Positions 25,009-35,380 are shown, counted from the first letter of the stretch. The stretch: DNA of 56,575 nucleotides from a bacterium (GCA_018662325.1 JABJGM010000001.1:1-56575); one strand, 5' to 3'. Made by a program: numbers and translations. The notes: generated from the sequence alone by a model not told the origin.

Positions 25009-27123
25009 ATGAATATTAATGAAATTTCATCTAGAGAAAAAACAAGAAATGAAACAGAAGTACAAAAACTAGTAGATAGCAAAATTTCTTTCATATCTAA
25101 ACCAATCGAAGTGCAAGCATGTAAAATAAACCTGGATGATACAGAAGAAAACTTAAAAGAACTAGGACTTATAAAAGAAAATGGGAATTGGTATGTGAAA
25201 AACAGAAAATATTTTCCAAATCCAGTTAACAAGAATTCAATACTTATAAAATATAATGAAAATGATATTGGACACTGTAGTACTAAGGATTTTTTAGCAA
25301 AATATGTAAACTATGAAGAATTCAAACAAAAAAATATAAAAGATATTAGAAAAGAAGACTTAGAAAGTAACAAATTTGCAAAACAATACACTAAATACAA
25401 TAATATATATATTTCATTAGCCGAATCAGGAACAACATTAAAATCAAAAGAAGGAAATTTTTCAACACAATATGGTGTAATTGCAGTTGAAAATCATGAG
25501 GATAATTACCGGTTTTACGAAATGGAAACAGAAACTTTTTTAGAAAAGTATATGCCTGACCCTATGAATCCAATAAGCACTCTAGCATATTCAATAATAA
25601 AAGAGTTACAAGAAAACAACTTAGATGAATCAAAAGCAACATTTGAAATTTACCTTAATAAATTCAGACATATTGACAGAGATATAAGAAGCTATCAAGA
25701 ATATTTTAGTGAATATGAAAATACATTAGATTTGAGAGAAAAATACAAACATGCAAACATGCTAGTAAGAGAACTACAAACAATGTATGAAGGAAAAATG
25801 AAAAACCTAACATATAAAGAGAAATTGAGAATGGCAGAAAATTTATTAATAGGCCTAAACGAAAAATCAGATATAAATGATTTTGAAAGACAATTAAGAA
25901 TTAAATACATACTACTATACCTATTACCAAAAACAAACAACCATCAACACTTAAAGGGATCAGTACCAAAAGATACAGTTATTGAATTAGCGAAAGAAAA
26001 AGGATTAAATATAGATAAAATAGAAAAAGCATATAAAAAAGCTGCAAACGGATTTGAATCACTAGATGAATTCAGCAATACATACGCAACAATTGCAAGA
26101 AGTATTAGACATATGGAGGATTATAAAGTTGCAATAAATTCCATTGTAGAAGAGGCCATTAAAAATGAACAATTAACAGTAGAAATAAGGTGTTCAATTC
26201 TTGGACTCAAAGACAAAGAAGGTAACGAAATAACAGGTTGGGATGCCGGAGAATATATAGTTAATGCAATAGAAGAAATAAAAGTAAAAAAGGAAAATTG
26301 CCCTAAAATCGGATTCACAATCCTTGGATACAGAGGACGAGATTGGAAACCAGAAGAAGTAGATGAACACAGTAGACTAACAATAGAACTTGCAAAAAAA
26401 TATCCAGATAAAAAATTTAGTTTTGACTTAGCAGGACCAGAAGACACGGGTTATCCAGCAATTTTCTTTAAAGATGCATTTGAAGCTATATATAAATACA
26501 ATGAAACAACAACAGGTGAAAAAATTGGAATTACTGTGCATGCAGGAGAAACTCCAACCTACGATGAAGGAAAAAAGGGACACTATTCAGTAAGAGAAGG
26601 TCTTCAAATAAATTCAGATAGAATTGGACATGCAGTTAGGGCAGTAGATGATTTAGAAACATTAAATCTACTAAAAGCAGACGGAGCAACTGTAGAAATA
26701 TGTGGAGTATGTAATGTATTATCAATACCAATAAACACAGAAAATCACACACATCATCCAATAGATGAACTAATAAAAAGAGAGATACCAATTACAATCT
26801 GCACAGACAATGATTCAATATGCGGTACAAATATTATTAACGAATATGCATTATTATTAATCTCTGGACATAAAGAAGTAGCAAGTTGGGATACAATAAT
26901 AAAAATTGCAAGACACGGAATAGAATGTAGTTTTATAACAGATAACGATAAAAAAGAAGCATTAGAAACATTTGAAGAAAGAGTAAAAAACATAAACCAC
27001 TTACTAAAAACATATACAACTATAGTTGAGGACACTATTGAAGACATAATCATAAAAATAGAAAGCATATTTAATGAAAATCAGGATGAAGACGAAGAAA
27101 ATGGAAACTCATTATATTTATAA
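25009..27123 (+). CDS. Adenosine deaminase-like protein with ~300-residue N-terminal extension
   Basis: The C-terminal half (about 300-690) is an adenosine/AMP deaminase TIM barrel with all metal and catalytic positions: HxH at His312 and His314, DLAGPE, HAGE (His511), RIGH, and TDND with Asp600 in place of the usual TDDP. Residues 1-190 contain two modules of the pattern seen in the upstream 219-residue protein (KPIEVQACKI...F..KY and YGVIAVENHEDNYRFYEMETETFLEKY). Residues 190-300 are a helical linker. At 704 residues it is twice the size of a housekeeping Ada, so purine salvage is not its only possible role. A sensing or nucleotide-depletion function is conceivable, but that is inference. 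Confidence 0.85.
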   Translation: MNINEISSREKTRNETEVQKLVDSKISFISKPIEVQACKINLDDTEENLKELGLIKENGNWYVKNRKYFPNPVNKNSILIKYNENDIGHCSTKDFLAKYVNYEEFKQKNIKDIRKEDLESNKFAKQYTKYNNIYISLAESGTTLKSKEGNFSTQYGVIAVENHEDNYRFYEMETETFLEKYMPDPMNPISTLAYSIIKELQENNLDESKATFEIYLNKFRHIDRDIRSYQEYFSEYENTLDLREKYKHANMLVRELQTMYEGKMKNLTYKEKLRMAENLLIGLNEKSDINDFERQLRIKYILLYLLPKTNNHQHLKGSVPKDTVIELAKEKGLNIDKIEKAYKKAANGFESLDEFSNTYATIARSIRHMEDYKVAINSIVEEAIKNEQLTVEIRCSILGLKDKEGNEITGWDAGEYIVNAIEEIKVKKENCPKIGFTILGYRGRDWKPEEVDEHSRLTIELAKKYPDKKFSFDLAGPEDTGYPAIFFKDAFEAIYKYNETTTGEKIGITVHAGETPTYDEGKKGHYSVREGLQINSDRIGHAVRAVDDLETLNLLKADGATVEICGVCNVLSIPINTENHTHHPIDELIKREIPITICTDNDSICGTNIINEYALLLISGHKEVASWDTIIKIARHGIECSFITDNDKKEALETFEERVKNINHLLKTYTTIVEDTIEDIIIKIESIFNENQDEDEENGNSLYL

Positions 27124-27206
27124 AATAAAAATCTTATTTATATAGTATATTTGATTTAATTAAAAATTAAGTTAAAATTTTGCTAAAGATAATAAATAAC
27201 AGCAAA

Positions 27207-28298
27207 ATGAAAATTGCAATTGTTACAGATTGGCTTAATTCAAAAGGTGGAGCTGAGAAAGTCACCCAACATATAGCTGAAATTTACCCAGAAGCTGATA
27301 TATATACATCTATTTATAAAGCAGAAAATTTTCCAGCATTTAAAAATCGTAAAGTATACACAAGCTTTATCAACAAATTACCTTTTGCTCATAAATTGCA
27401 TTTCTTATATTTATTTATAATGCCCTACGCATTCGAGAATATGAATTTTGATGATTATGATTTAGTAATTAACTCTAATTGGGCATGCTCGAAAGGCATT
27501 ATTACCAACGTGAATACAAAACATATTATATACATGCACAATCCAACTCGATACATTTGGGATGATTGTCATAAATATCTAGCACAATACAATGTGCCAA
27601 AGTTTATAAAATTTTTAGCTAAACCTTTCTTAAGTAAGTTAAGAAACTGGGACTTTGTTGCAAGTCAAAGAAACGATGGAATAATTTGCAACTCAAGTGC
27701 AGTCCAAAAAAGAATCAAGAAATATTATCATTTAGAGGCAAAAGTTATCAATCCAGCCTTTGAAGACAGAAAGATAAAAATTAAAGAAAAAAAAGAAAAC
27801 TATTATTTAGCAGGTGGCAGGTTGATTCCGTATAAGCAATTTGAATTAATTGTAAGAGCTTTTAATCAAAATCAAAAAAATCTTAAAATTTATGGAAAAG
27901 GAAGATTGCTAGAGAAACTTAAAAAAATTAATACAAATCCAAATACAGAATTCCTAGGATACGTTGATAATAAAACTCACCAAAGTTTACTTGAAAATGC
28001 TAAAGGATTTTTATTTCCACAAAAAGATGATTTTGGAATTGTGGCAGCCGAAAGTATTCAACACGGTTGCCCTGTAATTGCTTATAAAAAAGGGGGGGTA
28101 GTAGATATAATAAAAGATAAAGAAAATGGAATCTTTTTTGATGAACAAAATGTAGAAAGCTTAAATAGAGCTATTGGAAAATTTGAAAAAATGAAATTTT
28201 CTAGTAAAGAAATTGCTAAAAGTAGCCAACAATTTACAAAACAAGAATTTCAATCTAAAATAAAGGCATATATAGATAATCTTTTGGATGAAGCCTAA
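27207..28298 (+). CDS. GT4-type glycosyltransferase
   Basis: The 363-residue protein from the ATG at 27207 (MKIAIVTDWLNSKGGAEKV) is a GT-B enzyme with the N-terminal GGAEKV loop and the C-terminal nucleotide-sugar site DDFGIVAAESIQHGCPVIAYKKGG, which carries the E-x7-E-like motif. An upstream TTG adds ten residues that do not belong. It overlaps the next glycosyltransferase by 11 bp. The pair probably builds a surface polysaccharide or glycosylates the SLH proteins encoded downstream; the acceptor is unknown. Confidence 0.88.
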   Translation: MKIAIVTDWLNSKGGAEKVTQHIAEIYPEADIYTSIYKAENFPAFKNRKVYTSFINKLPFAHKLHFLYLFIMPYAFENMNFDDYDLVINSNWACSKGIITNVNTKHIIYMHNPTRYIWDDCHKYLAQYNVPKFIKFLAKPFLSKLRNWDFVASQRNDGIICNSSAVQKRIKKYYHLEAKVINPAFEDRKIKIKEKKENYYLAGGRLIPYKQFELIVRAFNQNQKNLKIYGKGRLLEKLKKINTNPNTEFLGYVDNKTHQSLLENAKGFLFPQKDDFGIVAAESIQHGCPVIAYKKGGVVDIIKDKENGIFFDEQNVESLNRAIGKFEKMKFSSKEIAKSSQQFTKQEFQSKIKAYIDNLLDEA

Positions 28299-29355
28299 AC
28301 TAATAATTCTAGATTGCCGAAGTATTCAAGACCCAGCCATTAATGGAGTTATTAAAGTTGGAAGAAATTTTTTAAGAGATTTTCGCAAACATGCTAATTC
28401 TCAAAAAAGATTATTAATCTGGACAAACTCACTTAAAAAAAGAGAGTTAGACTTTATCAAAGCAAAAAAATATATAGTTCATATTCATACCAGGATACCA
28501 AATATAGTGTTGCATTTAATCTTTAAATTTTTACCTTTTATTAAGATTGATGGATTACTATACAAACTGGCAAACTTCAAATCAAAAGATTATTGCAAGA
28601 ATACTCAAAAGTTTTACTTTGGATTTGACCTTAGAAGCATAAATTTGAGTTCTAAAGTACAAAAGAAGAGTCAGTACATTCACGATGTGGCTTTTGAAGT
28701 TCTGAAGGAGAATTTAAGCTTGAAAGCAAAGATGTTTTACTACTTAATTAATCCGAAAAAGACAATTCAAAAGATGGATCAAATTATTACAAATTCTGAA
28801 TTTTCAAAAAAAGAAATCTATAAAGTTTTTGGTCATAAAAATATAAAAGTAATCGAACCGGGTTTACAAAGAAGTTTGCCTGAATATAAACTAGCAAAAA
28901 TCCAAAAAGAGGACTATATACTATGTATTTCCTCAAAAGATCCAAGAAAAAACTTAAAACAATTACTTGAAATTTCTAAAAATCATCCACAAGAAAAATT
29001 TATTTTAGTGTGTAATGATTTTGATTACTATCAGAAAGAAAATTTAAATTTGAATTTTAAAGTTTTAGAAAATCAAAAAGAAGAAAAAATTCAAGAATTA
29101 ATAAAAAAGGCTAAAGCTTGTATTTATTTATCTAACTACGAAGGCTTTGGGATGCCAATTTATGAAAGTATTCAAAACTACACTCCTATTATAGTCAATA
29201 AAGGAAAACATTATATAAAAACTTTTAAAATAGAGAATTTAAGCTTTATAGAAAATAATCATTTACCAGAAAAATTTAATAAAATAACTAAGACTAACCT
29301 TTATGTGGCTAAGCATCAAGCAAGAAAACTTATTAAATCGATTGTTAAACTTTGA
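28288..29355 (+). CDS. Second GT-B glycosyltransferase
   Basis: The 355-residue protein has a divergent N-terminal half and a recognisable GT4 C-terminal half: ILCISSKDPRKNLKQLLE, then ACIYLSNYEGFGMPIYESIQ, where the usual (E/D)GFGxPxxE motif holds the catalytic glutamates. The gene starts inside the 3' end of the preceding glycosyltransferase (ATG at 28288) and ends with TGA, evidence for the standard code. The promoter of the first SLH protein follows with almost no gap. Confidence 0.85.
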   Translation: MKPKLIILDCRSIQDPAINGVIKVGRNFLRDFRKHANSQKRLLIWTNSLKKRELDFIKAKKYIVHIHTRIPNIVLHLIFKFLPFIKIDGLLYKLANFKSKDYCKNTQKFYFGFDLRSINLSSKVQKKSQYIHDVAFEVLKENLSLKAKMFYYLINPKKTIQKMDQIITNSEFSKKEIYKVFGHKNIKVIEPGLQRSLPEYKLAKIQKEDYILCISSKDPRKNLKQLLEISKNHPQEKFILVCNDFDYYQKENLNLNFKVLENQKEEKIQELIKKAKACIYLSNYEGFGMPIYESIQNYTPIIVNKGKHYIKTFKIENLSFIENNHLPEKFNKITKTNLYVAKHQARKLIKSIVKL

Positions 29356-29379
29356 TATTTTTGAAAAATCTGCTATAAT
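29352..29379 (+). promoter_or_regulatory. Promoter of the first SLH protein gene
   Basis: TTGATA (29352-29357), a 16-bp spacer and TATAAT (29374-29379) with an extended TGC. An AAGGAG follows at about 29380. The promoter begins at the stop codon of the glycosyltransferase. Confidence 0.65.
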
Positions 29380-29401
29380 AAGGAGATTTAATCAAATTTC
29401 A

Positions 29402-30571
29402 ATGAAAAATTTTCCTAAAAAAGTTTTAAGTTTATTTGTTATAGTTGGACTTCTATTATTTTTTGGAGTCTATTCTGTAATGCAATATCAAACAAATTAT
29501 TTAACAGGTTACACTGGAATAAATTTTGACACAGTGGAAACTCAAAATACAAACGATACATCAACTGCCTCAGACGATAATAACGATGACGAACAGGAAG
29601 ATGAAGAGTTAGAATTAAGCAGTGAAGACAGAGAGTTTTTTGAAGATAACAAAATTCAATGTTTAGACACTACTCCTTCAAGCTTTACGGTTTGTAAATT
29701 CTTTATGCCAGTAGGTAAAAGATTAACTAATAATACAATGGAGATTAAAATCGGAGCCAACAAGAATCCGAATCCATCAAGTTATTGTCAACAAGATGCT
29801 TATCAAACTGTAATGTGTGGATATGTTCAAACTCCACCAAAGAAAGGAAGATTTGCAATCGAACTTAAAATAGGAGATGAATACATTGATACTAATTCAA
29901 CAATGGATATTTTACTTCCAAGTGATTTCCAAAATAAATATAGAACTGCACAAGGTCCGCAATTTACAATTCAATACGGTGGAGGATACATGGATAATTT
30001 AAACGATGTAACTAATGCAAGATGTGAAAATTATTTTGAAGACATGAGATCAACTAATCCAATGTGTTTTAAATTAACAGTACTTAGAGAACTTAATATC
30101 TTTAACGGACAAAAAAACACAAGAGAAAACAGAAAACCATTAGCAAACCTGAATGGATCACTAACAAGAAGTCAATTTTTTACACTTGCCTATAGATTCC
30201 TAAAACAAACAGAATTCATTTCAGAAACAGGAAACTCAAGATCATTAGCAAAATTTGACGATATAGAAGTAAAAGATACCGCAAACACTGTAAATCAATG
30301 GTGGATGAAACCAACTAGTTACTTACTAGAAAGAGGAATCATTAACGGTTATGCAGACAACACCCTAAAACCAAATGAAAAAGTTTCAGAAAGTGAAATT
30401 GCTAAAGTATTAGCTGAAATCAAAGGTTATACATATGAAGGCATTGAAGGACAACCTTGGTATACAGAAGTTGTAGATTTATATAGATATCGAGGCTACA
30501 GAATAAATCCAACTAAAAAAGCAAACAGAAAAATGGCTGCAGACTTACTACATTTTAGTTTAGGTCTATAA
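29402..30571 (+). CDS. Exported protein with C-terminal SLH-type domains
   Basis: The 389-residue protein starts at the ATG at 29402 (MKNFPKKVLSLFVIVG), just after a promoter; the longer frame would start inside the preceding gene and run through that promoter. An N-terminal hydrophobic anchor is followed by YLTGYTG, an acidic Asp/Glu linker, a Cys-containing beta domain, and from about residue 190 an SLH-like region: FEDM, LTRSQFF, NQWWMKP, GIINGYADNTLKP. SLH domains bind secondary cell-wall polymers, so this is probably an S-layer-associated protein. Its C-terminal region is clearly homologous to that of the next gene. Confidence 0.82.
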   Translation: MKNFPKKVLSLFVIVGLLLFFGVYSVMQYQTNYLTGYTGINFDTVETQNTNDTSTASDDNNDDEQEDEELELSSEDREFFEDNKIQCLDTTPSSFTVCKFFMPVGKRLTNNTMEIKIGANKNPNPSSYCQQDAYQTVMCGYVQTPPKKGRFAIELKIGDEYIDTNSTMDILLPSDFQNKYRTAQGPQFTIQYGGGYMDNLNDVTNARCENYFEDMRSTNPMCFKLTVLRELNIFNGQKNTRENRKPLANLNGSLTRSQFFTLAYRFLKQTEFISETGNSRSLAKFDDIEVKDTANTVNQWWMKPTSYLLERGIINGYADNTLKPNEKVSESEIAKVLAEIKGYTYEGIEGQPWYTEVVDLYRYRGYRINPTKKANRKMAADLLHFSLGL

Positions 30572-30597
30572 ATTTAATAAAAACAGGAAAATTTTAA

Positions 30598-30622
30598 ACT
30601 CCCAACTCCAGGGAGTTTTTTT
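30598..30622 (+). terminator. Intrinsic terminator
   Basis: ACTCCC-AACTCCA-GGGAGT followed by a run of T residues, 27 bp after the stop codon. Confidence 0.85.
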
Positions 30623-30734
30623 AAAACCAAACTTAAAGAACACTTTTTTTATACAATGAGAGATCCAAACTTGCCATTTTGTAAACAAAAAATTGTAACA
30701 AGCCCTTTTTGAATCACAATTAAAAAGTTAAAAT

Positions 30735-30763
30735 TTGTAAAGTAGCAATAAATTTGCTATAAT
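30735..30763 (+). promoter_or_regulatory. Promoter of the large SLH protein gene
   Basis: TTGTAA (30735-30740), a 17-bp spacer and TATAAT (30758-30763) with extended TGC. It resembles the promoter at 29352 in the TTTGCTATAAT segment, so the two surface genes may be co-regulated. Confidence 0.65.
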
Positions 30764-30789
30764 TAAGAGATTATTTAATCAAAAATGGT

Positions 30790-33700
30790 ATGCGCCAAAA
30801 TAATAAAAAATTAATAACAGGACTAATTGCAGTGCTGTTAGCCACGGGCCTATATATGGGCTTTAACACAGACTCCACGCTGTTCACCGGTTACCTGGCC
30901 GTCGAGGACCGAACAATAGATGGAGAAGAAAAATCAATCCGAACCTACCTGGATTCAATCACAAACGCCGACACCTACGGTGAAGTTAGAGATGAAATAG
31001 CAAACATCTATAATTTAGAAGGAGACAATGTAGAAGGAATCAAATTTCCAATAGCTTACACAGATTCAAATACAGATAATAATAATAATAATCTAATTCC
31101 AACTCATGAGAGTGTTACCGAATTTATAGAAGAGAACGAAAGATCTATTGCAAGAGGATTTACAACTAACGAAACAACTAAACTTAAAGCTAAAATAAAC
31201 AACATAATAGAAGTAATCCCGACAACAGGTTTAAATAACGCACCTTTCGGTGCAAAAGGTTTTATAATGCCAATTACATCTGGAGGATTCGCAAATTACT
31301 TTGGAACAGAATATAACGACCAAAATATAAAATGCTCAAATCCTGCTAGAGGTATAATATCGTTGAGAGAAGTAAAAGAGTCATTATTAAATTTAATTGA
31401 TAATAGATACAGTGAAACAGAAAACGAAGTTGCAAACGAATATTTAAGTCGATTAAAAGAATTAACAGCTTCAAGACAAAATCCAAATTATCCTTTTTCA
31501 ACAAGTGATTTTGATTTAGACAAAGAAAAGGATGAAAATCAAATTTCATATTATACATACGAAGATTTACAAAAATTATTTTTTATTACAGGTCAAATCT
31601 CAACAACAATTAAAGAGAATAATCCTCAAGAAGGATGTCCTTTATTTGAGATAAATTATTTCCAAGACATGTCAAAATTAGATCAAAGTCAAAGTTATTT
31701 CAAATACATCTCAAACGACCCAACTCCACAAGCAATAGACTTTATTTTAAACCAAAATACATCAACAAAACCTGAATACACATTCATCAAATTCCAAGAT
31801 GAAACTATTCCGGGTGTTGATATTACAAATTTAAACAGAGAATCAGATATAACTGATGAATTAGCAAATCCAGATAGCAGATCTCTTAAAGTCGTAAATC
31901 TAAATACTGACTATAATAGTGATACCAATGTAGAATTGTATTTCACAACTGATCAAAATAAAATTTCATATTCTACTTTTATTCTTCAATTAGATAACGA
32001 AGATGATGTAGAATTAGATGAGACACTAAAGACAAGCCTTCAAGAAAAACATCAAGTTGAAACAAACGACATTCAAGCAATTGAAGCTGGAGTAATGCTA
32101 GTAAAACAAATTAACCAACCCCAAACACCAGGACTTCAAACTCAAACCATTTCATGGGATAAAACATGTTTAGGACAAGCTGGAAGTCAAAGATGTGATA
32201 CAAGTAAAAAATTGAATATTATTGTTCAAATCAAATCAGAAGTAGAAGAATTAGACTCAAACTTTGAAAGAGATGATCAAAATCGAGAAATTGAAGAAAC
32301 AAGATACAGCTATCTTCAACTTTCAATAGAACATGGAGCAGTTGACACTGATGAACTAGCAAATTTACTAGAATTTGGAAACTTAGTATTCAATCCAGAT
32401 CAAGGTACAACAGGTGAAGCTATGCAAATAATCTATCAAGGACTACCAGATACAACTCAATTACCAGAAGATAGAACAACTATTCAATTTGAACTAAGAG
32501 AAGATCAAGGAAGTGAAGCTGCAAGTACGTTAACATGTCAAAATTCAGAAAACAGTAGAAGATTAGACTGTGCAGGAACAGCTCCATTAACAGCTGGAGA
32601 GTATCAAGTTTACCTAAAAATTGGTGATAGTTCAGCCGTAAGAATTGGAAGAGGATTCGAAACTTACACAGTAACAGGAGAAGACCGTACAGGAGACACA
32701 GGAGCTGGAGACGGTGATGGTGGAACTCAAGCAGGTGAAACCGAAGGAAATGCAGTAACTGCAAGTCCAATCCAAGAAGGTGAAGTTACAAGTGGAAGCA
32801 ATATGACACTAGAAGTTCCATTAACAGATGCTCAAAGTACAGATCTTGGGATCGAAGTAAACTCAACAGTTCAAGTAAGACTAGTTGACTCTAACGATAA
32901 CAATCAATCAACCTTAACATGTTCTCAAACAGATTCTGGATTAAACTGTGAAGGACAAGCACCAGAACAAGGAGAATACACTGTAGTAGTAGTTGTAGTT
33001 AATAACGATGGAACTATTACAACTCACAACTTACAAGAAACTGAAAATGGACAAACTAGTGATCAAAGTGTGGAAATCCAAGCTGCAGAACTAGAAATTG
33101 ATGAACAAAATTCACAAGAAGTAGAATTACATAATGCAGAAATTACCTTAAGAGGTTCACAACTAGATAACTTAGAGGAAGTAAATTTAAGCTTAGTACC
33201 AACCAACGATACTCTTACAAGATCTGATAATAATGCCGAAACTCTAAATCCAACAAACATCACAGCTAACAACCAAGGAACAGAGGCTACTTTATTCTTT
33301 GGAGATGTTTTCCCTGGAAACTATCAATTAATACATAACGATACTGATACAATTATCAATAATGTTGTAGTGATAAATCCATCTATTGCAAGTCCTTCGC
33401 GAGATGATTCAGAAGTAGCTCTTAAACCAGAAATAGCATTTGGAAGTCTATACACATTAACAAATAGCTATAGAATTGAAATTTCAACTGCAAATCAAAA
33501 TATTTACACTAAATCAATTACAGCAAATAGCCAAACTGATGTAATTACACACGTAGTTGAAAGCGATTTAAATCCAGGAAGCATTTATACCCTAAAAGTC
33601 TTGCCATTATTTAATGCAAGTCCAGTAGCAAACGTATACAATACAACTCAATTCACAACTACTTCACAAGCTCCAGTAACAAATGAACAATTAAGAAACG

Positions 33701-35310
33701 TTGTACTTACATGTAATAACAATGATGATCTATATACAGACAGCACTGCAAACTGTAGTTTCAACTTGCCACCCAATGCAACTCTAGCAGCAGGTGCAAA
33801 AATGAGATTCCAAGGATCAGCAGACTCAGCAGTAGTACAAATTACAGGAAGTCAAGTTGTGGCAGCTATCCCAACTCCAGCAACAGCAGGAAACTACTAT
33901 ATTGAAGTTCTAAGTGCAGATGAAAGCAACTCAACTGTAATCAATCAACAGTTCACAATTACAGTATTTGGTGATCAACCAGTTGACACAACAGATCCTA
34001 ATGACCCTGTAGACCCAGCAAATCCAGATGAACCACAAGAACCAGGAGATACTCCAGTTGTGCAAGCTGAAGACTTAATCAACGTATCAAGAGATAAAAG
34101 AATTGATGCGGGTGAATCAATGGACTTAAAAGTAAAACTAGCTAAAGATTCAGATTTCAACTTGGCAGTAGTAACTCTTTATAAAATTGAAGAATTAGAT
34201 GAAGATGCTGACGAAGATGAAGAAGCAGATGTAGAACAAGTAGCAACTCTTTACTACCATTGTTCAGAATCAATTGAAGACGATATTGATTGTCCTGAAT
34301 ATGAAGAAGAAAACTTATCAGGAAAGAAAACTTTAAGAATAAATTACGATACTTCAAATCTTGAAGCTGGTAATTATATAATTCAAGTATTTACTCAAGA
34401 CAACGATTCAAACACTTACGTAGTAGAAAAAGACCTAAAAGTAAGATCTAATCAAGTAGTACCAGGATTACCAACTCCTCCAGGACAAGTATCTCAATGT
34501 AATCAATTCTTTGCTGATATGGCTCCAAATGATCCTCAATGTTACGATGTAATTTTCTTAAGACAGTACGGATTGTTTAACGGTCAAAACATAAACGGAA
34601 TGACTGTTGCACAATTACAACAAACAATCTCTAGAGCAGAAATGTTTGCAATCCTTGGAAAATTATATGGATTCAGCCAAAACTATGTAAACTTACAAGA
34701 ATTAGCAGCATACTACACTGATATTTCAGAACAAGATGCAGCTAATCAAATCAACCAATGGTGGATGGTTCCACTATATCACCTAACTGCAAACCAAATT
34801 ATTACTGGTTACGGTGACGGAACAATCAAAGCAGCTCAAGCTCCAACCATGGCAGAATTTGCTAAATCAATCGGACAAGCTGTAGGATTTACAACATACC
34901 TAGATACAAATAAAAACCCATGGTATACAGACTTAGTTAATATGTACTATGGATACGGAGTAAGATTCCAACCAGAAATGGCTACTAACAGAAGAGGAGC
35001 AGTACACTTACTATCTAGAACAATGCAAATCATCCAAAACCCAAGCTTAAATGCAAGTCATAATCCATACCAATCTAATGGACTTGGGTACTCTGCTGGA
35101 TACCAAGCAGTTCCAGGAGGATACAACAATGCAGGTTACGCTTCAAATGGTTATGGAGTAGGAAACTTCAACAACCAAAGCCAAACTAGCTACAACCAGT
35201 ACGGTTACCAAGGAATGAATGCAGCTGGGAGTAATGGTAACATGCAACAATTGGGATACGGAGCATATGGATACGAACCATACTCTCAATACCAAATGAC
35301 AGGATTCTAA
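30790..35310 (+). CDS. Giant SLH surface protein, likely S-layer protein
   Basis: The 1506-residue protein has an N-terminal signal anchor (about 6-25) followed by LFTGYLAVED, a large soluble region with several cysteines, repeated Ig/FN3-like beta modules (about 540-1120), an acidic Asp/Glu stretch near 1137, and an SLH region from about 1235 (FFADM, ISRAEMFAI, NQWWMVP, ITGYGDGTIKA). It ends with a Gly/Tyr/Asn/Gln-rich tail from about 1420. Size, own promoter and strong terminator suit an abundant S-layer protein. The first 50 or so codons are unusually GC-rich, with C-ending codons unlike the rest of the gene. Confidence 0.85.
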   Translation: MRQNNKKLITGLIAVLLATGLYMGFNTDSTLFTGYLAVEDRTIDGEEKSIRTYLDSITNADTYGEVRDEIANIYNLEGDNVEGIKFPIAYTDSNTDNNNNNLIPTHESVTEFIEENERSIARGFTTNETTKLKAKINNIIEVIPTTGLNNAPFGAKGFIMPITSGGFANYFGTEYNDQNIKCSNPARGIISLREVKESLLNLIDNRYSETENEVANEYLSRLKELTASRQNPNYPFSTSDFDLDKEKDENQISYYTYEDLQKLFFITGQISTTIKENNPQEGCPLFEINYFQDMSKLDQSQSYFKYISNDPTPQAIDFILNQNTSTKPEYTFIKFQDETIPGVDITNLNRESDITDELANPDSRSLKVVNLNTDYNSDTNVELYFTTDQNKISYSTFILQLDNEDDVELDETLKTSLQEKHQVETNDIQAIEAGVMLVKQINQPQTPGLQTQTISWDKTCLGQAGSQRCDTSKKLNIIVQIKSEVEELDSNFERDDQNREIEETRYSYLQLSIEHGAVDTDELANLLEFGNLVFNPDQGTTGEAMQIIYQGLPDTTQLPEDRTTIQFELREDQGSEAASTLTCQNSENSRRLDCAGTAPLTAGEYQVYLKIGDSSAVRIGRGFETYTVTGEDRTGDTGAGDGDGGTQAGETEGNAVTASPIQEGEVTSGSNMTLEVPLTDAQSTDLGIEVNSTVQVRLVDSNDNNQSTLTCSQTDSGLNCEGQAPEQGEYTVVVVVVNNDGTITTHNLQETENGQTSDQSVEIQAAELEIDEQNSQEVELHNAEITLRGSQLDNLEEVNLSLVPTNDTLTRSDNNAETLNPTNITANNQGTEATLFFGDVFPGNYQLIHNDTDTIINNVVVINPSIASPSRDDSEVALKPEIAFGSLYTLTNSYRIEISTANQNIYTKSITANSQTDVITHVVESDLNPGSIYTLKVLPLFNASPVANVYNTTQFTTTSQAPVTNEQLRNVVLTCNNNDDLYTDSTANCSFNLPPNATLAAGAKMRFQGSADSAVVQITGSQVVAAIPTPATAGNYYIEVLSADESNSTVINQQFTITVFGDQPVDTTDPNDPVDPANPDEPQEPGDTPVVQAEDLINVSRDKRIDAGESMDLKVKLAKDSDFNLAVVTLYKIEELDEDADEDEEADVEQVATLYYHCSESIEDDIDCPEYEEENLSGKKTLRINYDTSNLEAGNYIIQVFTQDNDSNTYVVEKDLKVRSNQVVPGLPTPPGQVSQCNQFFADMAPNDPQCYDVIFLRQYGLFNGQNINGMTVAQLQQTISRAEMFAILGKLYGFSQNYVNLQELAAYYTDISEQDAANQINQWWMVPLYHLTANQIITGYGDGTIKAAQAPTMAEFAKSIGQAVGFTTYLDTNKNPWYTDLVNMYYGYGVRFQPEMATNRRGAVHLLSRTMQIIQNPSLNASHNPYQSNGLGYSAGYQAVPGGYNNAGYASNGYGVGNFNNQSQTSYNQYGYQGMNAAGSNGNMQQLGYGAYGYEPYSQYQMTGF

Positions 35311-35350
35311 TTGAATTCAAAAAATAAATAATCGCATACCATTTATTTTA

Positions 35351-35380
35351 AAAAACCCCTCCCTAAAAAGAGGGGTTTTT
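35351..35380 (+). terminator. Strong intrinsic terminator
   Basis: AAAAACCCCT (35351-35360) pairs perfectly with AGGGGTTTTT (35371-35380); works in both directions. Confidence 0.88.

Noticed and set aside
25009-27123. RADAR anti-phage system
   Set aside because: The deaminase is large, but no RdrA-type ATPase lies beside it and the N-terminal modules differ.
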